Under the pieces are notes generated by a model. That model had not been told where the DNA came from, did not search any database, and worked only from the letters and a program-made list of their open reading frames with translations. The translations under genes and the position numbers were made by a program. From positions 36,887,850-36,951,849 of the forward strand of contig CM037785.1 of assembly GCA_021229015.1 (NCBI GenBank): 64,000 nt of DNA. Reading direction: 5' to 3'. This stretch comes from Solen grandis. Lineage: Eukaryota; Mollusca; Bivalvia; Adapedonta; Solenidae. Positions 11,387-23,300 of this stretch are shown one piece after another (the first letter of the stretch is position 1; every line of letters starts with the position of its first letter).

Positions 11387-14300
11387 ATCATAATCATATC
11401 ATCATCGCCATCATCATTATTATAATACGTAGTGTTTTCTTATTTAAACATTAACAATGAGCCGTATATTTATTTGGTTGCATTTTGAATATCTTATTTC
11501 ATGATATGTCTAACCCCAAAATTTGCGATATAATTTGCTTTGCATATATATTTCTCCATGTTACCATGCAACAGTTTCCTTAACGACACCCGGAGAAAGA
11601 ACCACGAGACAAATCGTGACCACGACCTGGACAACCCGCTGGCCACGTTCCACCTCCTGAACCGCTGGGTGCACGGATGGAACGAGGTGAAGGAGAACCT
11701 CACGTGCACGGAGGAAGAGGGAACAGTGAAGGGCGAGGAGAAGTGTCCCATCCTGACCGGGGCCGACGGTAACCCAGCCTAAATATTTAACAGCAACAAC
11801 AACAGCAACAACAACAACAGTTTCATATCAAAAGAAAACTTGTCCCGAATTTGTTTCTTTTGTTTCGATTTAAAAACAAGTCTTTACATTTTAAACTTAT
11901 CCCTCTCAATGGTTCCTTGGCTGTACCAGTACTTTGCGCATCGGAAGGTCGTTAAAAGTTCCTGCCTCCAGCGGAAATTGATTCGCAACCATCGGATTCG
12001 TTGTCAATTAAAATCATTGCTAGACCACAGCACTATTGCTGAATCACATGTATAGGTGTGTACATTTAGAAGGGGACGTAGTCCACTGATAGCCTACATG
12101 GCTTCCTATCCGAAGGTCGTGGGTTCAGACAGATAGAGTGAGTTTTCATGACCTTCCGAAGCGCAAAGTGCTGATCAAAACCAGGAACCATGTAAAAGGA
12201 TTAGTTTAATTAGTAAGAAGTTGATACTTAATTGACAAAAAAAAGAAATATTATGAAAATAATTACGTTAATGAGTATGCCAGTATGAATTTTGGAAATA
12301 TGATATTTTATTGGAAAATTACACGTACATGTACAGACTAAAGAGAGAGAGAAAGAGAGAGATTCATTTTCTTGGGACCCGTTTGTCCGGATTATCTGGA
12401 GGTTAGATTTCACATTGTACATAATATTTCGCTGACTTTAAATTCCGATGAATTTTAATTAAAGTTACGATCGTCATTATTATGTTCCTGGTTTCATAAG
12501 GGATATGGGATATAATACTCGCAAAATTAATGAAAAGAGTCCCACATTAAAAATGATAATAATAAATAATTACATCAATTGTAGTTATACAAAACCTGCT
12601 AAAAAGGGAGAAAACGGTGTGGCCGACGTCATTTGATCTGAAGTTGGCGGCGGAGGCGATCTTGAATGTTTGGAACACACACCAGTTGAAAATTGACGAC
12701 CTTGTTAATGGTAAACTTTTCCACGTGCGGGAACAGGCTTTGTCAGCAGACGAGATTTTTTACATAGCAAATGTGGCGGTGGAAGAGGATAAACTTTATG
12801 AGGCGATCACTTGGTTCGAATTTCTAGTTGCCAACCTCGACCGATACGAGGACATCGAGTTTAAAACATCTACACTGTACCGCCGAATGGCTTCCTCATA
12901 TCACCTGGTATGTAAAAACAATTCGTTCCCAATCGTGTAACTTCGTCTATCTCCGGAATCCCTTGTAAGGTTGTCGCCAGGGTAATTTTAAAGGTGGGGA
13001 ATTCAAATTGATAAAATGCAAACCTTTTAAAACCGATTCAACAAATAATTGGTTGTTCTCGAGTGCACGAAGCTTAAGCTCTATAAACTGTTTGTTTTTC
13101 AATCTATATGTAACGAAAAAAAAAGAAAAAAAAAAAGGATATTATATATGAAGTACATGTACACGTTTGTTAAAACTTTTTGCTGGGTAATTAAAAAAGG
13201 ACATGATTCATGAAAAAGAAAATGATTTTGAAATATTAACAATTAGCAAAATATGTTACTTAATTAAACTTGCATAAGTTTGTTGTCAGTAATAAAATGA
13301 TGCTAAAACCAGACAATAGAAAGAAAAAGTACTTTCTATAACTGCATCAGTTTAGGTTGAATATAATAGGATTGCCTGCACTTCAGGGACATTTCGTGTG
13401 TTTTCTCTTGCAGATAGTTATGTCACAAGAGCAACCTTTTTTAAAATATCAGTTTCTTTTCTTATGATTTATATATAGTTTTTTAATTTTTTTTTGTTTT
13501 GTATTTTGCTCCTTTATACTGAGAAGAATAATAAAGATATACTCACAAATTTCAGTACGGAATGACGTCAAAGGCACTGAAGGTACTGGAAACGTATTCG
13601 AAACAAGGTAGAGCCATTGAATGTAATACAAATATTCACTAAGGAAGATATACCCTATTTGGATTACACATTTCTTTCTATTTATTGTATTTACGCTGGT
13701 CCAACCCTGGAATTATCGAGGGGGTTAGTATGAAAAGAAAAACTTGAAAAAAAAAGAAAAAAAAAAGAAATTTAAAAAAATAAAAAAACACGAACAGAAC
13801 AAAAAAAAGAAAAAAAAAACAAGAAAAAAAAACAAAAAACAACTGTTTCCCAATCGGTTTTAGAAATAAAACATTGATTTTTTTTAAAACTTAATTTGGA
13901 AAATGTCATCGATTTCTACACAGTAAATCGAATATTACGTATTGTTTTTCAATGTGCGTGTTTTTTTCATTACGTTGGTTATGTTTTCATAGTTTTTTTT
14001 CTTCTCTTTTCTCTCAGGAATAGAAATGAAAGCTCCGCCATTTTTTTCTATTTTACTTGTGAAAACTATTGGACATGTTTAAAATTCAAGCTTATGACCT
14101 TTAGGTTCAACGCCTGTCGATACGATTGGCCTTAAGTCATCATAAAGTCATTTTTTCTTACATGTTTCAGTTTTGTAATAAAATTATTTTATTTGGGTGC
14201 TGAATAATTAACATAAAATGAAAATGGATTAAATACTTTAATCCAGCAATAACACAGTGAAGAATATATAATTGTTACTTTTCGAGCCACAAACAATATT

Positions 14301-17300
14301 TCCATAGTTTGTGCTGAAAATTTCCGCAACAAGCTACCAGAACCATTACACGGTCTTGTCATATGTGGATCTAGCTTTCGAATTAACCAACAGAGGGACT
14401 GCCACAGAGGGACTGGATATTCTCTTCTGTGACATTTATTAAAACAATGGAAACACAATAATATTACATACTGTGCATTTTTCCTCTTCTTTTTTTTTCA
14501 CGAAACAGATAAGGAGGATAAAGGGATAGCACGTGACTTAGCCTACTTCCGGTCTATTGGGGACAAGAACGAGGACAAAGAATTTCTGAGGTTCCAAGCA
14601 AGTGACGCAACTAGAAAGACAGCTAATCGTAAACGTTACGAATCATTGTGTCGTGGAGAAGTAAGTCGACAGGTTTCAGTGACAGCTTGATTTATTAATG
14701 CAGAGCTCAATTCAACAACAAATTATTCAAGTTCCAGCATATTGGCGTACTTTTATTAAAATCAGATTTATAATGCTGGAGATATTATGGGGAGGCAATT
14801 CATGCGATATCTGCGTATGGTAATATATATAGTTACTTCTCTTTACTACACCGAGTGGCGGGGTGTATAGAATATCGGTCTGTTTTTTGTTTGTTTTTTG
14901 TTGTTTTTTTTTAGCTGTGACTTCTTTTTCTTGGTTGAATGAACATGGTCAAATTGATTGTAATGCCTCAAGTTTACCTACGATAATGACTTCACATCAT
15001 CATGAAACTTAATACAAATTTATATCTATAAACTTGTATACATTGTACAAGCAAATATTTTATTGCGACCAACGTATGCCAGCAGGGCATCAGTGTCGCA
15101 GAGACACACTTCCTTATGTGAGTGTTTTGTTTGTTGTTGTTGGTGGTGGTGGTGTGTGTGTGTGTGTTTATTTTTTTAATTGTTTTCAATGGTTGCCTTT
15201 GTCTGATATCTTGTGTTTGGAAGCAGTATTTCAGCAATTGTGACATAATGGTCGTATATTAAGATATCGGCCAAGTTTGATTAAGCACGGCGTTTATACA
15301 TTTCCTCAAATTATAAACCCTTATTTACTGAACAGTTCTATGTTTTCACATTTTCTGAGCCAGGTTTTAGTTGAGTATCTAGGTTAAGTTTCTATGTAAA
15401 ACGGACCACTGGTATTGTCCTCACACCTAGCTGCCGCTGAAATTGGTCTGCCTATGACTTCTTTAAACTATGTTGTGGTGTATGTTGTTTTGTCATTAAT
15501 ATCATTTGATTTCCAAACAAGCTTCTTGGTTCTTGAAACCCATCTTCTGTGAATAATGGTATAAAAAATATACGTACATCAGCCGAAAAATTAAAACGGT
15601 AGGGGCGCTGGTCAAATTTCTACTTCTATTTGTTACTCCCGGACAATCAATGAAGATTATGAACAGAACAGAACAGAACATATTTTTTATTGCGACTTAT
15701 ACATGTAAGTATATCGTCAGTTCACAATACATTCATGTACATAATAAGCAAGTCACTGTGATCAGACTATAGGTAACAAAAAAGGGGAAAAAAAGAAAGA
15801 AAAGAAAATAATAATAATTGTGTAGAGAATGAACAGAGAACTAGAATAACATGAAAATAATTAGTAAATCCTTATTATTTTATTTTAAATAAAGTAAAGT
15901 TTGGCCCTCATGGTGTGTGAACTGGGACTGGGATTATGACTGGGAGGCGCTGTCAAGGAAAACAGTGTTAGTCTAGTGTTAGGTGCAGCAATTAAAATAT
16001 AAAAAAGATAAAAGAATGTGGTGCAAGAGTTAAAAATAAAATTGAGATTTTGCTTTAGGGGTTGACCGTCGCCAACCTCTCCTTGAAGATATCCAGGCTG
16101 GGACTAGATTTGATGTGACCTGGGAGACTATTCAGATAGCGGATAGTTCTAGGGAAGAAAGAATTGAGATGGTACTTTGTTCGAGACTAGGGTATGAGGA
16201 AATTTAGATTTCTGGTAGGAACCAGGTGATTATGGTCTACAAAGACTGGCTGGTGTTGTATCTTATAGAGGAATATAAATAAATTTGGACCCTTCGTTGG
16301 TATAAAGTTTTCCTTTGTAATTCATTTAACATATGGGTGATACTGCTTGTGAAATCATAATTGTTCCAGACATACCTGGCCGCAGCTCTCCGTACACTAT
16401 CATTAGGCAAGATGTTTCTGCCATGGGTGCCATAAATTGAACAATATTCCACATGGAGTCTTACATATGTTGTATGGGCTGCCTCCTTAACCTTTTTGTT
16501 TTTAGTTTTAATGAAATGACAATGAAAGTGATCTTAACAATGACTTGTACAGCACAGATGATATCTTAGAGTACTGATACATATGTGAGCATCTTCTTAA
16601 TTACATCTGCACAGGAGAATGCCGAACAAATTCAACTGAATTGTGAAATATTGCCACTACAAAACCAATATGGCGTCTCAAAGATTGAATACCTCTGGTC
16701 TCGCCCAAGAATCGTACGCATCTATGACGCTATAAACCGAACCGAGGCAGTGAAAATCATTGGATATGGTGAAAAAGCGGTATGTGTTTGTATGAGTTTG
16801 GATGTACTGAGCTTATGTATCTAACAATATGAAATATAATGAAGTTTAAAATCATATTAAAATTCCTTTTGTAATTAGCGTTTAATTTTAGAATGAAACA
16901 ATAATGAGTGTATGTACCGGTAAACATAATACATATGTATACATAAACATTTAAGATGGAACAGTATAATTGTATTGTATATGATTCACATTTGCTTATC
17001 TATATTGTAATTTATTTTTACTAGTTTTCGGGGTCCGGGAGTAAACAGCTCAATCTGGGCACAATGATACGAAGGTAACTTTCTCTGTGCTTCCCCCTTT
17101 TGTCTACAGAATCTGATGAATCTCTCTGTCTCTCTCCCTGAACAGAAGCATATACTGCTCCCTCTGTCTGTCTGTCTGTCTCTCTCTCTCTCATCACCGC
17201 GTGGGTTAGAATCCCAGCAGGGTCGTTCGGATTTTCATCTTAGGAAGCCTTCCAGCTGGCTTGCGGTAGGTCGGTGGTTCTACCCGGATGCCTCCGTGCA

Positions 17301-20300
17301 TTCGGGATCTTCCTCCACCTATAATTAGCTAGACGTTGCTATATGACTGAAATACTGTCGAGGCGACGGTAGATTCAAATAGTGAAGTCGAGTCAAGTCT
17401 CTCTCTCTCTCTGCACACATTCTCTCTCTTTCTAACTGCAGAGTTATCTCCCTTCTCACGGTACACCCGGTCTCAATTACTGAGTACCTTAATCGTCCGT
17501 CCTCTGAATGGAAGGTGGTTTCTGTCCCCGTCAACAACATACCGGGCACATCTCACTTGACTTGTACCCATTGTATCAATGTATACTGTGACTGGGTCTT
17601 GTATCATACAACTTGTCTACGGCGTGATACCACATATACGCAACACGATACTATATTGTTCTGATACAGTAAAAGTCACAAAGTGACTGAAAATACTACC
17701 ACGTCTAGAAACCAATGTCATTGGTAGCATACGAGAAAAGTAATCTGACAACCCACTGGGGTCACCGTCTTCGTCGATGAGGTGTCCGGACTGATAAGCA
17801 GTTATCAGTCTATACTATGTTAGTGACGTCATGTGCAGCTACCAGGGTCGAATTCCACCAACAATTCTTAGCGCTAAGTAAAACTTAAATACTTAAGGGC
17901 GAATTTCATTAGGCTTGTTTTTCTAATAAAAATACCCAATTATTTCATTTCTTAACACTTTTTATTGGTTATTAAGGCAATAATTCAGCTTTATCATGTA
18001 CTTGAATATTTCATAAAATAGTAATTCTGGAATGTGTATCTACCAGTTTAAGAATGTAAGCATTACGTAGCGCTAAATATTGCTGGTGGAATTCGAGCCT
18101 AATAACATATACTATATTAGTAAAGCCATGTGCAACTACTAGTCTATGCTATGTTAGTGACGTGATGTTCAGCTACCAGCTTATACTATATTAGTGACGT
18201 CATATGCAGCTTCCAGTCTGTGCTAGGTTAGTTACGTCATGTGCAGCTACCAGTTATACTTATTAGTGACGTCATGTGCAGCTACCAGTTTATAATATGT
18301 TAGTGACGCCATGTTGCAGCAACCACCTGTGCGAGGGAGACTCTCGGTACCCGCTGCTGACCAACGTGTCCGTTCGTCTTGAAAGCATCACCCGCCTCAA
18401 GATTTACCCAGAAGCTAGGGTCCCCAGCAGCGAATGCTACATGGTAAGGGATTCATCAGAAAGGAATAAATAGCCATGCTGATTTAAGTTATGCAAGCAG
18501 CATCATCAATTACATTTTCTTTATAATAATTCATGAAGATACGAATACACAATATGTGCATTGCATAAATAGTAGTCGTTAAACCTAGTACTGGTATATA
18601 TATTGCTTGGCGCTCATCATATATTAGGGTAGTTGTAGATCTAGTTGTAGTTAACGACCACCTTGGGATTTGGCTATTATACTGAGAGAAAAGAAGAAAT
18701 CAAGCCCCTAACCCCTTCTCCTGGAACAACGTTTGACCCCCATTAAATCGTTGGACCTTTCTTGGATAATCTTAAAAGAAAAAGAGGTAGTTATGAATGA
18801 AGTCTCGACACCCCCCCCCCCCCCCCCCACCCCCGTTACCCCGTTATCATTATCATACCTGCCTTTTAGCCACGTAAAATTACTACTTGCTATGTTTTCT
18901 CAATTTTAAGCTGACTAACGAAGCTCCTGGTGGCACCGCAGTTCCTTCCCTTGATTACTGGGTAAGTTTCATTATCCTCCATACAGGGCCATAAATCCAT
19001 ACGATGAAAATAATTTGTATTTATTTAGAATTAATAGATCTATGTTGTTGGTTTAACTAGAGTTTTTCTGTCATCAATCGCAATTTTTCAACTTTCTACG
19101 TCAAGCTCGAAAATCGTCCGAAAATATCCGGTGATTTCGTGAACGGTCGATTGCGCTCTAGGATATATAAAGTTTTTATATTTCACAAATTCACAAATCT
19201 TTATATAATCCGAACACTTTTCTGAATTTAAATGATTTAAGTTAATTTAAATATCAACATTTCCTAACCATATTTTAAGAGAATGCTGAGGTGTTCCGCA
19301 TGAAAAGTTCGTCTTGTCATCTAATTACAGGAACACGGTTCGGACCTCTATCCTGGCGCCGGAAACAGAATGGCTACCGTGATGTTGCAGGTATGTAGGT
19401 ACAACAGCGGAAGTGTGGTCCGTCTCTGGTCCGAACGGAAGGTTGGAAGCTCGATCCAAGGTCACGGCATTCTGAAACTGTGAAATGATACCATGATTTC
19501 TCCTTTTCTTTGTGGTTAGCTTCAGGTTTCACACAAGAGACTGTACGAGCGGGCTAGTGAGCTTATATGTGTGCGAGTGAAAAATTCCGCGAATTAATCC
19601 AAGATGGAATAATGTAATTGAAGTTGCGCGTAATCATTTACTGATTTTCGAAGAAAAATCGCGAGATAGAACACTCTTGAAATTAATGCCTTTACAGTAG
19701 AAGTTTACTTATACGTAGCTCTAAAAGTGGGACATTTTCTCTCTACCTGCACAAGATTCTGAGCGTTCTTACACGAAGAAAGTGTCATTTGTATTGCACA
19801 TTGAGTTCTTGCTTTATCAGCTAAATTCACGTGGTTTTCATGTGTAATTTATCTGTGATAAATTAGGATATATAGAATACCTGTATTTCACCATTTTCAA
19901 CTGTTCTTCATAAGTGAGATTGCTTAGAGTAAGTTGTTTCTGATTCCAATTAATTTAATACACCCCAGCCCGTAAAAGTGAGTATTAGTTGTTAAAGGTA
20001 GGTTTAATTAACTAATATTCCACCATGTTTTGTTACAATATATGTTAATGTACATACACGTGTAATTATGAACCAACATGCTAACAGTTTTGTTGATAAA
20101 AAAAAATAAATATTAAGCCTGGTTTACGATCATAGAACATGTAAGACATCGATGCTGTTTTAATTTACAGGTTCAATCTCTTGGGGCAATGTTAAAATAA
20201 CAGAAACTAATAAAATTCCTACACAAGAATTCGCAGACCGTTCCCTTCACTCTTTTATTAATCATAATACGCGGAACCTTTTATCATAATTCACTCAGTT

Positions 20301-23300
20301 TTACTTTCCTTTGAACAGTTCTCTATAGAGCCTCTTTTATGAAAACCACAGTTATACCTCCATTAGTTCAAAGAGTTTTAGTAATGGTGGTTAACGATTC
20401 ATATTGTTATAGCTTTTTTCCCCTTTATATCAGTTCAAGTGATGTAAAAGCAGTTCATGCCTTACGTCCCACTTTTAACGAATATATACCAGTAAGAATA
20501 AATATCCTGAGTAATGCTATCAATATGAATCTGTTACATGAATACTGATTATTCGTCTCTATCTCCCTCTCTCTCTCTGTATGAGGTTTTGTATGTGTTG
20601 CTTTTTTTCAAGGAAAGTATTTTGGAATGCATCTTGTAAATTGCAGGCATAAAAAAGTGAATGGTGCACATAGAACTGTATAGCTTAGCGAATCTGTTAA
20701 TTATTGTAAGACACAATCGAGGAATTTCAGGGACAGAAAAATAAAAAAATGATGTGTAAAAATATATAATCCCGAATCCATTTGCCAAGAGGCCCTTCCC
20801 ATAACCGGGATATAGTGGGCTGGACCCACTACCCGACATGTCACAGTCGCTAAAACGATACTGATATACATACATAGGCTTCGAACCTTGCTTGTTGTCC
20901 TGCATATAAGGGATGTTCCATGACTGGCTGGCCAAGTGTCCCGATAATGTGACTGGGCGTGGTGTCATGTCACTTGTCTACTGGGTAATATCGTAATGAG
21001 ATAGTACTATAGATACAGTCCCAGTTGCCGGTAATACAATCGGTTTCCTAGATAAAAAATCTATTGTCCCTGCTTAACGAAATAAAGATATATGTGGAGA
21101 TAAACTTGAGGCAATGAAGACTCTCTGAATAGTTTCAGAGGTTTACAAGACGCCTTGTAGTTACAATTATAGGAAGACAATTCTCATGGCGTAACAGATC
21201 TTCTTATTAAAGGAATCTCTGGGAGGTTAACTTCCGGCTATTCATTTATTAAGGCACGATTTCACCAGATTCGATAAAATATGATCTATTGTTACTGTGT
21301 TACACAATTCAGAAATCATACGTCCACACATGTAAAAACTGGGATATATTTTTTCTCGTGTATGTTATAATTCTGCGTCAAAAACACAAAACTTTTGTGA
21401 AAGGTGTAATCGAAATATTTTTTATTAGTGGCATAGACCTGTTCACAGGTAAATTTGTTTTAATATATACACATATTTAACGACTTCTATTGTGAAAATA
21501 TGATCATCTTTATCTTATCTTTAAATGCGATTTTGATATTTATGGCCCGGCAAAACATTATAGGACATATATTTCGCCGAAAAATATGATTTCATATAAT
21601 TTATACTGATCCACTAATAAACTATATGGTTCCTAGGTTGCAGCATTATATTTCGTCTGGGAATGTTTTAAAAAAGTATCGCCGCGAGCAAACCTTTGGA
21701 TCCATAATCAATGAACACTCAAACTTAACTGACCATGCACTGAACTGACAATGTCTTTTTCATCAAATTCAATATTTGCAGATCTATGTGATAAACAACG
21801 AAACATATTGTATTGTTTAGGCATTGTGTGAATGGGCGTGGAGTTACCACCAACACAGTCTGTTGTGAATTATAATTTCTTATCAGTTGCATTGTACGTG
21901 TTCATTACGTAAATGTAAATAGCATGCTAAAGAACACATGCAGGACTCGTAGTTTACATAATTTCTTTTCGAAATCTACAGCCTGTACTCGGGTTTAAGG
22001 TGGAATCATACCTTTAAAATTTTCAATAATAATTCACGAGGAAAACAAGCAAAACATGGTCATAATCTACATTAAATTCATCATCACGGTTCTTCAAATG
22101 CTTAAAAAGACTTCAAGTGTAGATGCAAGTATCCATTGATTGGAGTTGTAGGCTCTATAAAGGCTTGCTTTTACTGTAAAATTCCCATGATCACTTGATA
22201 GACCATGATCACAATTAAATGATGGACGGATTACCTTCAGAAAGATGCATACTTCATGTCATAATTACATTATTTTTGCAGTCATTTTTATAGCAATGTA
22301 TATTCGACTTAATAGCCAAGTGTTAGGGTTATATCGTACATGTATATAAATTAAAGTGCATTCACTTTGTGCAAGACAATAACAACTTAATCATGAAGGT
22401 TCAGTCAAGTTATTTTACACTATACAATACGCGGCCTGTAAAGAAAACAAGAAAAATAGCATGATTCCTTATTATGTATTCGTGTGTAATAAAATGTCAT
22501 TCTATGAATCCGCCTGAAACTGTTTGCTGCGTAAAACAAGTTGGCTGCTTAATACACGAGACTGCTTAGAGTGGTTTGTTGTTTAAAGCAGGCTGGTTGT
22601 TTTGTACAGGTGAGCATGGCTCAGATTTAGCTGTGTACTCAAACCTGTCTAAAGCGGTTTTAAGAGTTCAGGAGAAAGTGATCGTTTAAAGCAGGTGGCT
22701 TCTAATTGACGTTGACGTGCGAGCTTGCCAAGCTTAAAATTGGCCGCTAAAACTGGGTTGACTTAATGTGACCGTTAATGCAGGTTCAGCTGTGTGCCAT
22801 TTTGGGAATCTGAAAACTGGCCTCTAAATATAGTTTGACTGCTTAGTACAGTTTAGCTGCTATGTACAGTTTAAATTGCTAGATAAAGTTTGGTATCTAT
22901 GTACTGTTTAGCTGCTAAGTACAATTTTGCTGCTTAGTCATGTTTGACTTCTAAGTACAGTTTGACCGCTGAGTAAAGTTAAGCTGCTGACATATGTTTA
23001 ATTGTACTTCCAGCTGTCCGACATCTCCGCCGGGGGTGCCATGGTGTTCCCTCGTATTGGACTGAGCGTAAAACCTGTCAAGGTCAGTATTATATATTAT
23101 CGATATATACCGGTATATACAAATGTATACTGGTATCAAATTCTACGATATCATATCGCGATATTGTTTTCTTCAATTAACCATAGAATGAATAATGGTA
23201 AAAAAGGAATTTAAATAACCCCCGCCTCCGAATTTTCGATATTTCAGGAGGTTTCGGCACTGCCTCCTTGTTACGAAAATAAGGTTGTGACAGAAAAAAT

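Noticed and set aside
19421..19490. GCTCGATCC B-box-like tRNA head
   Set aside because: No A box at the proper distance and no family tail.
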